Assembly: GCF_035818615.1 (NCBI RefSeq)
Contig: NZ_JAYKZY010000003.1
Location: forward strand, 1-64,000
DNA: 64,000 nucleotides
DNA from: Sphingobium sp. CR2-8
GTDB taxonomy: Bacteria > Pseudomonadota > Alphaproteobacteria > Sphingomonadales > Sphingomonadaceae
Direction of reading: 5' to 3'
A program made the position numbers and the translations under genes. Of the stretch, positions 7,740 to 16,332 are shown one piece after another. The notes under the pieces are model-generated. The model was not told where the DNA came from. It made no database searches and saw only the letters and a list, made by a program, of their open reading frames with translations. The first letter of the stretch is position 1. Each line of letters starts with the position of its first letter.

Positions 7740-10130
7740 TCAGCTCGGACGACGACGTTGGTGGAAGATCGGGAGCCAGGTCGCCGGGTCCGGCCCAAAT
7801 TCGGCAGCCGCTTCGACGGCGATGGCCGTGGTTTCCGCGCGTCCCGACAGGACGGCCAGTTCATCATCGAGGCCGGTCAGATCCAGTTCGACCACCACGC
7901 TGTCATGGCCCTGCTTCACCAGAAACTTGCGGGATTCCGGCGAAAGCTCCTCGCGGATCAGTTGAAATTCGGCATCGGTCAGTGAGAAGCCGTCAACATA
8001 ATCACGGCGCGCGCCTTTGGGGTTGGGGAGCATCACCTGGGTCGCGACCTGCTCAAGAATAGAATGGGCGATGTCGCTTTTGAGAGCATCCGCCGGCGAC
8101 TGCGTGGCGAACACCATCAGCGCGTTGCGCTTGCGGTAGGTCTTCAAGCCGTCCTGCGCGAAGCTGCGAAATGCCTCGTCGCCCAGCGCCTTCCAGAACT
8201 CGTCGACCGCGATGATGGTGCGTTCGCCGGTCAGTAGCTTGTCGATCCGGTGGAACAGGTACAGCATCACCGGCGCGCGGATCTCGCCATTGTCGAGGAA
8301 ATCCGTCATGTCGAAACCGATGAAGCGGGTATCGAGCGTCATTTCGTCAGCCGGATTGTCGAACACCCACCCCATCGAGCCGCGCGATGTCCATTTCTCC
8401 AGACGGGCGCCGATGCCGCCCGCATCCGACATGCCCAGCATCGAGCGCAGGGCGTCGAGCGAACGGTCATCACGTGGCAGCCGCATCACTGCGGCAATGC
8501 CCTCGTCGATCATCCGTTCTTCCTGAACCGAGATCGGACGGCTCTCGGTGCGGACGAGCTGGCGCACGAAGAGCGACAGCCAGGCCCGATCCTCCGCAGT
8601 ATTTTCCAGCGCCTTGAGAGGGGCAAAGCCCGTGGGCGTGCCATTCCCCAAAGCGAGATAGGTGCCGCCTGAAGCCAGCACGAAAATCTGTGCGCCGCGG
8701 TCCTTGTCGATGAAAATCTGGCGCGCGCCCGTCTTCTCGGCTTGCGCCATCAGGAAGTTGACGATGACGGTCTTGCCGCCCCCGGAAGGCCCGATAACCA
8801 GCGTATGGCCCAGGTCGCGCTTGTGGAAGCTGAAGAAATACGGGCTCCGGGCACTCGTCTTCATCAGCGCGATGGCGTCGCCCCAATGATTGCCGGTGGC
8901 AAGGCCGGCAGGGTATGTGTGGAACGGCGAGAACGCCGCGAAATTGAGGGATGTGATAGGCGCTGGCCTCGCCCGCCATTGGAAATTGCCGACGAGCTGG
9001 CTCCAATAGGCCGCTTCGAGCGCGGCCCCCTCGCGGGCGGCAACCATGCCGGTGTCGGCCAGCGCCGCGCGCGCGATCGACATATTATCGCGCAGCCCCT
9101 TCAGGCTGTCGGAATAAACTGCCAGCGTGAAATGGTGGTCGCCCAGGACGAAGCGATTGGACATCAGATCGTCAGCCGCATCTTCGAGATCGAGCATCTG
9201 GCTGACGGCGCGATCGTCCGCATTCTCCATCTGCTTTTGCCGCAGGCGGAACCGTTCTGAAGCCGCAGCGCGTCCGAGGAAGGTGAAGGACTGGGTGAGC
9301 ACGAAGCCGAAATCGACCGCGAGCAGGGACTCGAACTGGCGCGGCGTCGTAAACGCCGGATATTCCCGAATGCCGAAGATGCCCCCGAACGCGCTGCGAT
9401 CGGCGTCGCGGACCTCGACCGTCTCACCGCCGAAGATCACCCGTTGGCGATACAGCGCGCTGCCGAGGTGGCCGCGAATGATAGGGACGCGGCGATGCCT
9501 GCCGGTCATCACCATTTCCGCGACTTCCATGGTCTCGGAAAATTTCAGACCATTGTGCCCGTAGATCGCCAATCGGCGCGGCGCGCAGCGGTCCATCAGC
9601 TTTTCAAAATCGCGAGCCTTGTCCTCCAGGGCTTCGAGGAGATCGGCATCGATGGCGTCCGCCTCCGCGCCAGCCCGGGCCTTGCTCTTGAAGAGCTGGA
9701 CCAGCTTGTCGGCGCCATGGATCGCGGGACGCAGAACCAGCGTCACGAAGAAGCGGTTGATGAACATCCGCTCCTTGTTCATTCGTGCGAAGTAGGCGGC
9801 ATCGAGGTCGCGCGCGAACCGCGATCGGAAATTGCCGCCAGGATATTGCTCGACGCGCGCACGCACGAGATGCGTCCAGATCGACAGGCGATCGTCGTGC
9901 AGGTTGCGCAGCATACCGTTGAGCTTGGCGTGCCAGTCATTGAGATCACGCACGTCGGCCGTCTCGAATGCACGGCTCTGCAACTCGAAGGACAACATGA
10001 TGGCGCCGGAATCCAGCGCCACCACTTCGTCGGTGACATGGCGTGCGTAAGGCAGGAACTTGGTCGGTAGCACCTCCTTGAGCGCCACCTTCATCGGCAC
10101 CTGGTCGGACAGGCGGTTCGGTTTAGCCAT
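7740..10130 (-). CDS. virB4: VirB4 T4SS ATPase
   Basis: Large inner-membrane-associated ATPase needed for pilus assembly and substrate transfer. Translation is taken from the ATG at 10130 (MAKPNRLSDQ), overlapping the virB3 stop by eight bases, giving 796 residues. The N-terminal CagE/TrbE/VirB half is followed by the RecA-like half with Walker A (VIGPSGGGKTV) and Walker B (TIIAVDEFWKAL), then the conserved FATQSPADAL segment. The frame is intact throughout and length is normal. Confidence 0.96.
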   Translation of the reverse strand: MAKPNRLSDQVPMKVALKEVLPTKFLPYARHVTDEVVALDSGAIMLSFELQSRAFETADVRDLNDWHAKLNGMLRNLHDDRLSIWTHLVRARVEQYPGGNFRSRFARDLDAAYFARMNKERMFINRFFVTLVLRPAIHGADKLVQLFKSKARAGAEADAIDADLLEALEDKARDFEKLMDRCAPRRLAIYGHNGLKFSETMEVAEMVMTGRHRRVPIIRGHLGSALYRQRVIFGGETVEVRDADRSAFGGIFGIREYPAFTTPRQFESLLAVDFGFVLTQSFTFLGRAAASERFRLRQKQMENADDRAVSQMLDLEDAADDLMSNRFVLGDHHFTLAVYSDSLKGLRDNMSIARAALADTGMVAAREGAALEAAYWSQLVGNFQWRARPAPITSLNFAAFSPFHTYPAGLATGNHWGDAIALMKTSARSPYFFSFHKRDLGHTLVIGPSGGGKTVIVNFLMAQAEKTGARQIFIDKDRGAQIFVLASGGTYLALGNGTPTGFAPLKALENTAEDRAWLSLFVRQLVRTESRPISVQEERMIDEGIAAVMRLPRDDRSLDALRSMLGMSDAGGIGARLEKWTSRGSMGWVFDNPADEMTLDTRFIGFDMTDFLDNGEIRAPVMLYLFHRIDKLLTGERTIIAVDEFWKALGDEAFRSFAQDGLKTYRKRNALMVFATQSPADALKSDIAHSILEQVATQVMLPNPKGARRDYVDGFSLTDAEFQLIREELSPESRKFLVKQGHDSVVVELDLTGLDDELAVLSGRAETTAIAVEAAAEFGPDPATWLPIFHQRRRPS

Positions 10131-10467
10131 TGCGACCGAACCCCTTGCGCTTGATCCCCTTGAGAGGCAGCGGGGTGTAGCTGGAGCCACCCCAGAATGC
10201 CCGGTTGCGGTTGGCCGCCTTGGTGCGTCCCCATAGGAAGATGAGGCGGAAGGCGTTCACGTCATGGCGGACGATCAGCCGCGAAATACTGAACATCACC
10301 GCCGCGATGACCGCTGCATATACGGGGTTGTTGAACCCGATCAGCACAATCACCGAGGACAGCAGGATGACCACGGCCGCTTCGATCGGGATACCGGCGA
10401 AGAGCGCAGGGCGCGTCACCGCCAGGAATAGCGGATTGCGCGCCATGATTTCCCGATCATTCTCCAT
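10123..10467 (-). CDS. virB3: VirB3 inner-membrane protein
   Basis: Short membrane protein that works with VirB4 in pilus biogenesis. From the ATG at 10467 (MENDREIMARNPLF) it is 114 residues with two adjacent hydrophobic segments at about 20-62 (ALFAGIPIEAAVVILLSSVI and NPVYAAVIAAVMFS). The basic tail ends GIKRKGFGRNG. The sequence NPLFLAVTRPA is characteristic of VirB3/TrbD. It is translationally coupled to virB4. Confidence 0.92.
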   Translation of the reverse strand: MENDREIMARNPLFLAVTRPALFAGIPIEAAVVILLSSVIVLIGFNNPVYAAVIAAVMFSISRLIVRHDVNAFRLIFLWGRTKAANRNRAFWGGSSYTPLPLKGIKRKGFGRNG

Positions 10468-10527
10468 GTTCGAACCTTCGGCATTGTGCGGTGATGGCGG
10501 GGCGGTCCTCGCCCCGCCTTGCAAAGA

Positions 10528-10896
10528 TCAGCCGGCGTTGAGCTGGTCGACGATCCACGGAGCGGAAAAGATCAGGGCGATACCGATGATGACGGTGACG
10601 AGAGCGCCGGTGTTGACGCGGCCCGTCAGCCAGCCAAATCCTGCGGCGATGATCGCGAGAATGGCGACGGTACGCAGCAGGCCGTTGCTGAGAAGGTTCA
10701 GCACGGATTGGCCGAAACTTTCGAGATTGGTTTGCGCAAGCGCGGGTTCGGCGGAAAGCAGCGAGGCCAGCGCCACCAGGCCGAACATCGACAGGAGGCG
10801 CCCCAGCTTCCGACGGCGCTGCGATAGTGCGTCGATGCGGGCGGTGACGCGGGATCGAAGGGTGAGCGTCGGCACGCCGAGCGACACAAGGTTCAT
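10528..10896 (-). CDS. virB2: VirB2 major pilin
   Basis: Major subunit of the conjugative pilus. The 122-residue precursor has an extended Arg-rich leader, a signal hydrophobic core (LLSMFGLVALASLLSAEPALA) and a mature part of about 68 residues. The mature part has two long hydrophobic helices (LLRTVAILAIIAAGFGWLTG and ALVTVIIGIALIFSAPWIV), as in TrbC/VirB2 pilins. The ATG overlaps a stop codon in the natural virB1 frame (ATGA), which supports the corrected virB1 end. Confidence 0.92.
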   Translation of the reverse strand: MNLVSLGVPTLTLRSRVTARIDALSQRRRKLGRLLSMFGLVALASLLSAEPALAQTNLESFGQSVLNLLSNGLLRTVAILAIIAAGFGWLTGRVNTGALVTVIIGIALIFSAPWIVDQLNAG

Positions 10897-11572
10897 CGGT
10901 TGTCTCCTTCTCCGGCGAGCGTGGCTCGCTCAAATTCCGCCTTCGCAAACACGTCCCACGATGGCGGCGGGGGGGGTGGGGCCGCGCGCGGCGCCCCGGG
11001 TCGGACGTATTTTCCTCGACCAGAGCGGCCAGCACCGTCGCCGCGCTCGCGGTGTCAGATGTGCCAGCAATTGCGGTCGACGGGACCGCCGCAGGCTGGG
11101 CGGCGTCGGCAATGCCGGCATTGCTGACCACCCGCCCCACATAGCCGTTGGCAAAGCCACGTGACTGCGATCCGGTATTGTACATGGAGAGCGCGATGCG
11201 CAGCGCGCGTTGCGGATGCAGGCCGTTTCTTACCTGACGATAATTTCCGGCCAGAACCGCCCCGGCAGCGGCGATGTTCGTGCAGGGTTCGAACACCGTC
11301 TCCCATGTCAGGCCGAGCGCCTTCATGTTCCGGGAGTTGATCTGTCCCAGGCCAAGATCAACGGAATAGCCTTTGGCGACATAGGCGCGCGAGATGCTGA
11401 TCGCCTGCGCCAGTGTAGTTGGCTGGGCAACCTTGCGGCTCAATCCGTTGACGTTGATCGCCAATTCGTAGCCCTGGCTTTCCGTTTTCACGATCGCCGC
11501 GATTGTCTCTGGAGCCACATCCGGCGCGCATTGTGCGGCGAGGCCCATGACGACTGCGGCGGGAAACGTCAC
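10893..11572 (-). CDS. virB1: VirB1 lytic transglycosylase, with apparent frameshift in a C8 tract near its 3' end
   Basis: Periplasmic enzyme that opens peptidoglycan locally for the secretion channel. The SLT domain is clear: catalytic Glu in IVKTESQGYELAINVNG, then VDLGLGQINSRN and ALSMYNTGS. I place the start at a GTG at 11572 (VTFPAAVVMG). At 10969-10976 the coding strand has a run of eight C. Read literally, the frame continues into virB2 antisense-like sequence to 10457. One more C gives the expected Pro-rich tail and a C-terminus SWDVFAKAEFERATLAGEGDN that stops at 10893 in an ATGA overlap with virB2. This is either a one-base loss (real or a sequencing error) or a slippage site. Confidence 0.85.
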
Positions 11573-11828
11573 CGCCCGCAGCCTTGCGTGTCTGGGACAT
11601 AAGGCAAAAGCGCCGTCGTCATACCATGACCGGCAGAAATGGTAATGTCGGCGGTTCGGGCCGAAACCGATGCGATCAGCGCGGCATTTTGCGCGACGCA
11701 CACCGGGAATGAACATAAGCGATTTGCCATGTTTTCACTCCAGTTGTGAAGACAGGCTATGTTAAGAAATCTGTGAACGCTACCCCCAAAGCGACACGCG
11801 TTCCTGATAATGAGAACGACTTACCCCG

Positions 11829-12116
11829 CTAAAATGTCGTTTCGTCCCTCATGCCCGGATAGGGGTGCAAACTGATAACGCCTTCGTAACCATAACCCAG
11901 AATAATGTGACGTATGGCCGAAGATGCCTTCTTATACAGGCGGATGCGCTTCTTGTCGTAAAGGCCCACATGGAACATCGCGGTTCCACGCCAGCTCACA
12001 CGGATATTGATGTGCCACTTGCCGGAGTCGTGCTGGCACACGTGAACGTCTGTAATTGTCCCGCCAGGAGGGCGATGCGTCGTAAGCTCGCGTTCCAGTA
12101 GTAGCTCTAATTCCAT
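11829..12116 (-). CDS. hypothetical protein
   Basis: A 95-residue soluble protein of unknown function (MELELLLERELTTHRPPGG, then KWHINIRVSWRGTAMF). It has no membrane segment, signal or recognised motif. It lies upstream of virB1 in the same direction with a gap of about 260 bases. Balanced composition, with several aromatic residues and Gly-Tyr pairs, makes it look like a genuine folded protein rather than antisense noise. It might belong to the transfer region, but nothing shows its role. Confidence 0.5.
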   Translation of the reverse strand: MELELLLERELTTHRPPGGTITDVHVCQHDSGKWHINIRVSWRGTAMFHVGLYDKKRIRLYKKASSAIRHIILGYGYEGVISLHPYPGMRDETTF

Positions 12117-12207
12117 TCTTACCCTACAAGCGATTTATATGGTTTTCGCTGGTGTCCTATATCGCGCTGCGATAGCATGACAAAGCGCTTCAACGGAGGT
12201 GTCTTAA

Positions 12208-13089
12208 ATGGCCCGACGGCATATCGCCACGATTGAGGAACAGGCCGACCGAATTGTTCGTCAGCTCGGAGGGCGATGGACGGGCGATTTTGCCATGTGC
12301 CGATGCCCTGCCCATTCCGACAGCAAGGCAAGCCTTTCCGTTCGGGTCGGCGACCGCGCCGTGCTGTTCCACTGTTTCGCCGGCTGCACTGCCGAAGCGA
12401 TCATGGCGGCGCTTCGGTCCGGCAAGATCCTCGCGCCGCCCGATCATGATCCGGGGCAGCGTCAGGAGAGCAAGACCGATCTCAACAAAGTCGCCCTTGC
12501 AGTCTGGCGTCACGCTGCCCCCTATGTCGGCACGCTCGCCGATCGCTACCTGCGCACCCGTGCGATCGTGCCCGAAGGGATCAACGCTCGCTTCGATCCG
12601 CGTTGCCAGTGCGGTGCGGGCGCCGCCAAGGCGTTTGCCCCGGCGCTGATCGTGCCGATCGAGGAAGACGCCGGCGTCGTTGCGATCCACCGCACTTTCC
12701 TGACGCCTGATGGCCGTTGGAAAGCCGATATGCCTGAACCCAAGCGTATGCTTGGCAATCCCGGCACGGGCGCGGTGCGCTGGGGCGGTATCCCAACCGA
12801 TGGCGTGCTGCGTCTCGCGGAAGGCGTCGAGGATGCCGCAAGCGTGATGAACCTGCTCGAACCTGGTCACTTCGTTTGGCCGGTGCTGGGCATTGAGCGC
12901 TATCAGGGCATTGCGATCCCGGAAAGCATCCACACCGTCATCCTCTATAGTCAGCACGGTGTCGAAGCGGCGCGCGCTGTGGAACGGGCCACCCCTCACC
13001 TGACCGATAATGGCCGCAGGCTTCTCACCAAGCTGCCGCCGCATAGCGGCGACTGGAACGATCTCCTGCGCGAGATCCGGGCAGCATGA
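12208..13089 (+). CDS. zinc-finger and Toprim domain primase-like protein
   Basis: A 293-residue protein beginning at an ATG with ribosome site GGAGG ten bases upstream. The N-terminus carries a CHC2-like zinc site (MCRCPAHSDSKASLSV, then LFHCFAGC, about residues 31-61). The middle resembles the plasmid/phage primase-helicase N-terminal region. The C-terminal third has the Toprim fold segment (TVILYSQHGVEAARAVERA) and ends with GDWNDLLRE. Such proteins are common on sphingomonad plasmids and are thought to prime or process DNA. It overlaps the following nuclease gene by four bases (ATGA). The helicase half of full primase-helicases is absent. Confidence 0.8.
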   Translation: MARRHIATIEEQADRIVRQLGGRWTGDFAMCRCPAHSDSKASLSVRVGDRAVLFHCFAGCTAEAIMAALRSGKILAPPDHDPGQRQESKTDLNKVALAVWRHAAPYVGTLADRYLRTRAIVPEGINARFDPRCQCGAGAAKAFAPALIVPIEEDAGVVAIHRTFLTPDGRWKADMPEPKRMLGNPGTGAVRWGGIPTDGVLRLAEGVEDAASVMNLLEPGHFVWPVLGIERYQGIAIPESIHTVILYSQHGVEAARAVERATPHLTDNGRRLLTKLPPHSGDWNDLLREIRAA

Positions 13090-13721
13090 AGCTGTTTCCC
13101 GGCGTCCCGCCCTATCAGCGCTGGATGATGGGGGCGACCTTCGTTGTCGTGGCGGTCTATTCCATCGCGCAGAACAAGGCATCGCTGATCGAAGCATCGC
13201 AGACCCAGCTATCCTCTCCTTCTCCGCGGATTATCGATGGCGATACCGTCGATTTCTCAAACGGTCGCGTGCGGATTGTCGGGATCGATGCTCCTGACGA
13301 AGATCGGCCGCAGCTCAAGGCGCTGGCGAGTGAGGCGCTGCGCGAACTGGCGGCCCGCGATGGCGGGCTGACGTGCTCGGCGTCGCTGTTCGACTATGCC
13401 CTGCGCCGCGAAGAGCAGTGCCGCACCACAGCCAAGAGCTATGGGCGATTGAATCTGTCTTGCCGCTTCCCAAGCAACAAGGCGAGCGTTGGTGCCACCA
13501 TGGTCGCTCAAGGCTATGCCGTCGATTACCGCGTCTATTCGGGCGGCGCCTATGTCGACCTGATGCGCAAGGCGGCAGCGCAGCGCGTAGGTTTGTGGGG
13601 TGTCGATTACGAAGGGATGCGGCAGCTTGCCGTGCAGCGTGCGCAAGTGCCGCAAGGGTGCGACGTGGGCACGATCAAAAAGGAGCCGGGACCAGTCGCC
13701 GGCGCACGCTCGACGCGGTAA
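13086..13721 (+). CDS. staphylococcal-nuclease-like (SNase) secreted or membrane-anchored nuclease
   Basis: A 211-residue protein with an N-terminal hydrophobic segment (WMMGATFVVVAVYSIA) that should export or anchor it. An SNase-like domain follows: IIDGDTVDF (Ca-binding Asp region), VRIVGIDAPDED (catalytic Arg region), ASEALRELA, YGRLNLSC and YSGGAYVDLMRKAAAQRVGLWG. Members cut DNA and RNA non-specifically. It is translationally coupled to the primase-like gene upstream and overlaps the next gene (TAATG). Confidence 0.85.
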   Translation: MKLFPGVPPYQRWMMGATFVVVAVYSIAQNKASLIEASQTQLSSPSPRIIDGDTVDFSNGRVRIVGIDAPDEDRPQLKALASEALRELAARDGGLTCSASLFDYALRREEQCRTTAKSYGRLNLSCRFPSNKASVGATMVAQGYAVDYRVYSGGAYVDLMRKAAAQRVGLWGVDYEGMRQLAVQRAQVPQGCDVGTIKKEPGPVAGARSTR

Positions 13722-14040
13722 TGATCGAACCCGGCTCTCCCGTTGCCGCCGTGGTTGGTCGCTGGGGGGAGCCAGCTCTCTGGTGGTTGGCGTGGTCCTG
13801 CTTGGGCGCGTCATCCGCGACATGCCATACCTGCTCCCCAACCGCCTGCCCGGCCTGCTCCTCTATGAGTTGGGGCCGGGTCTGCTTCTGGCCGTTGCGA
13901 TATGGTTTGCAGTCAGCATTACGCGGGGGTATTTTCGCGCACGGACGAGGCTGATCCTGTTCGTGGTGATGGCCGCCCTTTCCGGCTCGATCGCCATCGG
14001 CAATGCTTTTTCTCCCTCGCTGGATGGGCGTTGGCTATGA
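13721..14040 (+). pseudogene. small membrane protein broken by an apparent one-base loss in a G6 tract
   Basis: The ATG at 13721 overlaps the SNase stop (TAATG) and opens a frame MIEPGSPVAAVVGRWG. The following hydrophobic sequence (LVVGVVLLGRVIRDMPYL, LLLAVAIWFAVSITRGYF, LFVVMAALSGSIAIGNAF) lies in another frame that stops at 14040. One extra G in the G6 run near 13766-13771 joins the two into a roughly 107-residue protein with two to three membrane segments. As given it is interrupted; it may be a sequencing error. Function unknown; it forms an operon with the primase-like and SNase genes. Confidence 0.6.
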
Positions 14041-14089
14041 CCGGGGGCGCCAGCCTGTCGCTACAATGCAGCTCAGATAATCTAACGGG

Positions 14090-14371
14090 GTGAGTGAGGT
14101 GGCAGCGACCGAAGTAGTACGTGTTCGGATTGATTCCGACCTCAAGAGGGAAGCCAGCGCAGTTCTTGCGGTGATGGGCCTGTCTGTTTCCGATGCTATC
14201 CGGCTGATGCTGGTGCGCGTGGTTTCCGACAAGAATTTGCCCTTCGACATTCGTGTGCCCAATGTCACCACCCAGGCCGCGATGCGCAATGCGTCCGAAG
14301 AGCAGTTAGAGCAATTCGCTACCGTTGCAGACCTGATGAGCGCGCTGAATAAGGACGATGCCGAGAGTTAG
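14090..14371 (+). CDS. RelB/DinJ-family antitoxin-like protein, no adjacent toxin
   Basis: A 93-residue protein starting at GTG (a second GTG lies three codons on). Residues 8-50 match the ribbon-helix-helix DNA-binding domain of RelB/DinJ antitoxins: VVRVRIDSDLKREASAVLAV, then MGLSVSDAIRLMLVRVV. The C-terminal part (PNVTTQAAMRNASEEQ) is like the toxin-neutralising tail. No RelE/YafQ-like gene is visible on either side, so it is an orphan antitoxin here. Start certainty is moderate. Confidence 0.75.
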   Translation: MSEVAATEVVRVRIDSDLKREASAVLAVMGLSVSDAIRLMLVRVVSDKNLPFDIRVPNVTTQAAMRNASEEQLEQFATVADLMSALNKDDAES

Positions 14372-14729
14372 GATATTTGCGCTAAACAGGCGCGATCTAC
14401 TGCGATCAGTTGGGACGGCAGACTCGGAAAATCGTGATTCGCGCTTTCCCAAGCTGGTCAGAAGCCTGGGGTAGCCTGGATGACAGGAAATGAAGCGCAA
14501 CGGCACTTGCGCCTCGAAAAATCGCGGTTTTCCCTTAAATTTTGTATGTGGATTCAGCAAAGGCGGAAACGCTAACCGCAGAAAAACCAAAGGCCGCCCT
14601 TGCGGACGGCCTTGGCCTTTTAGTTCCCTCTCGGGAAACGGACACTCCCCAGGGGGAGGCCGCGAGTGCTCCCCATATAGGCGTCCATTCATGAAGATTC
14701 AAATAAAAGTTGTCCCCCTGGGGGGCGCC
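14372..14729. other. intergenic stretch with a terminator-like hairpin
   Basis: No convincing gene. A stem-loop lies at about 14586-14614 (arms CCAAAGGCCG and CGGCCTTGG around CCCTTGCGGA), followed by CCTTTTAG. It sits between the convergent antitoxin and mazF-like genes and could end transcription from either side. Confidence 0.45.
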
Positions 14730-15146
14730 CTATTCCGCCGGGGTGGGAGGTGCTGACGGCTTGGGGAGCCATGCCAGCACAAGGCGTAGCATATCATCGA
14801 ACTCCCCCACGGGCATACGAAGGACGCCCCCCTTGTCGGGAACCAGGCGACTGACGGCAACCGTAGTGATCTTGTCGCAGATCGCATAGGCGGCGCGCCC
14901 GTCGATCGTGGTTTGCAACGGAAACGCCCACTTGTTGCCCGGCTGCGCGGCCGTCGAGCAGGGAACGACCGTCACCGCGCCATGGAGCGTGTTCTTGAAG
15001 GACAGGATGATGACCGGACGCCGCTTCCAGAACTCCGGAAGCTGCGCATCCTTTGGAAAGTCACACCAGTAAAGCTGACGGATGCTCGGCGCAGACGTCA
15101 CCCGTGGCGGCACGCTGGGCGGCGGCTCCTGAACATGCGCGTTCAT
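14730..15146 (-). CDS. PemK/MazF-family type II toxin (mRNA interferase-like)
   Basis: A 138-residue protein with a MazF-like fold after a short Pro-rich N-terminus: IRQLYWCDFPKDAQLPEFWK, then RRPVIILSFKNTLHGAVTVVPCS, and further on ICDKITTVAVSRLV. These are the substrate-binding loop, the RP(V/I) strand and the TxxT/S segment of MazF toxins, which cleave mRNA at short sites. It starts two bases after the stop of an HTH gene rather than after a usual small MazE/PemI antitoxin, so the HTH protein may be the regulator or antitoxin. Toxicity is inferred. Confidence 0.75.
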   Translation of the reverse strand: MNAHVQEPPPSVPPRVTSAPSIRQLYWCDFPKDAQLPEFWKRRPVIILSFKNTLHGAVTVVPCSTAAQPGNKWAFPLQTTIDGRAAYAICDKITTVAVSRLVPDKGGVLRMPVGEFDDMLRLVLAWLPKPSAPPTPAE

Positions 15147-15147
15147 T

Positions 15148-15627
15148 TTAATCGTCCTTCACCAGCTTCAGCTTCGGGGCACCCTTGCGGGCCTGACGGA
15201 TTTTGCGGATTTCCGTCTTTTCCTTGATCTCCAGCAGCTTTTCATCGGCGAACGGACGCGCCGCCGCGATCAGTCCATCGAGATGGTAGATGTTCGTCCG
15301 GCTTCCTGCCTCGGTGCGCCGCTCTTCACGGCGGATGTAGTTCGCCGCTTCGAGCGATGCGATGTGCTTCTGGATCGTGCGGGGATGCACGTTCATTGCC
15401 GCTGCCATCGTATTTTTGGACGGATAGGGCTTGCCTTCCGCAGTCCACCATTTGCTTGCGAGATACAGGACAATGTTGAGATCGAGCGGCTCAAGACCAA
15501 GCTGGCGCTGGTTTTCGATGATGACGCTAGGCAAAGCAGTCCATCCCGCATCCATCAGCGGCTTGGTCCACTTTTTTTCATTCGTCCGTAACTCGGCACT
15601 GCTATCTGTTTGCTTCTTGGCCGCCAT
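15148..15627 (-). CDS. helix-turn-helix protein, possible regulator or partner of the MazF-like toxin
   Basis: The 159-residue protein starts at the ATG at 15627 with AAAGGAA upstream. The centre holds a winged-helix domain: DLNIVLYLASKWW, YPSKNTMAAAMNVHPRTIQKHIASLE, YIRREERR. The C-terminus is highly charged (EIKEKTEIRKIRQARKGAPKLK). This resembles plasmid-borne DnaT/RepA-like HTH proteins rather than a MazE antitoxin. It is directly upstream of, and almost overlaps, the mazF-like gene, so co-transcription is likely. Confidence 0.7.
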   Translation of the reverse strand: MAAKKQTDSSAELRTNEKKWTKPLMDAGWTALPSVIIENQRQLGLEPLDLNIVLYLASKWWTAEGKPYPSKNTMAAAMNVHPRTIQKHIASLEAANYIRREERRTEAGSRTNIYHLDGLIAAARPFADEKLLEIKEKTEIRKIRQARKGAPKLKLVKDD

Positions 15628-15906
15628 GAGACTATTCCTTTCTTGCAAGCAGATATGGCTTGAAATGGGCTGTTGTTCAAGTTTGCCCCGGAGCCTCTAG
15701 CGCCCTCCCCCAGGGCCTTGATGGCCTCCCCTCCCAGGGCGCCAAAGCCTTGGTCCGGGAGCCGCCCAGGGCCTACAAAGCATACAGTCCCCCATGCACA
15801 TCCCGTATTCATCGCATATTCCGGCTCGTATGATACCGAGTAACCGGGAGGGGGAGGCGCATATGCCCCCCCGGGGGTCGCCATTTTCGTCAATTTCGGT
15901 TGCGGG

Positions 15907-16332
15907 TTCGGGCGCGGCCCTGCCGGACACGGCTCTATCGGCGCTAGCGCCGACCGAGCCACCTTGCCGGCGTCTCAGCCCATTCGGGTGACGATCCTCG
16001 CGCAAGGGGTGTGCCACGTGGCGCACCCCTGTTGCCGCGCCGTGGCGCGGTGTTGCCTTCACAGGGCGCTTCCGGCCCTCCCCCGGAGGCCCGCACGCTT
16101 AGGGGAACACTAAGGGCTACTGCCCTTTCGTCCCCGAACGACAATCTTGCCCCCGTGTAATCCGCCAAGCGCGGCGCCCGATGCGCTGAAGGCATCGGCC
16201 ACGCTAGGGCGGCTCGCCCGCGCCAGGAGCCAAGATTCTCGCCCTCCCTCCCCATCCCGTTCCTCGCCGGAAAGGCAGAGCCGCATGCCGCAGAGCAAGC
16301 GGCTTTCAGCCTCAAGAGGAAAGGACGAAATC
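15907..16332 (+). repeat. structured leader repeat copy 1, upstream of ardC
   Basis: About 426 bases highly similar to 25698-26128, with the last 230 bases also similar to 29092-29317. It holds a series of hairpins: a CACGTG-centred palindrome near 16009-16026; CCGCGCC-GT-GGCGCGG near 16035-16051; a hairpin at 16102-16135 built on AAGGGC/GCCCTT; and a long stem at 16162-16212. The inner arm of that stem is CCGATGC/GCATCGG. Arms differ between copies yet still pair. The conserved end (GAGCCGCATGCCGCAGAGCA) leads into the ribosome site of ardC. I infer a regulatory leader, possibly a single-strand promoter. The 250 bases before it (15649-15906) hold no gene I can support. Confidence 0.7.
16009..16026. 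promoter_or_regulatory. variant of the dispersed CACGTG palindrome (in leader copy 1)
   Basis: GTGTGCCACGTGGCGCAC, one base off the perfect palindrome found at three other places. It is flanked by GGG and CCC, which extends the dyad. The equivalent place in leader copy 2 has a different one-base change. Confidence 0.4.

Noticed and set aside
15555..15962. 135-codon open frame on the minus strand overlapping the HTH gene start
   Set aside because: Pro/Gly-rich low-complexity product, overlaps the leader repeat and the HTH gene; no support.
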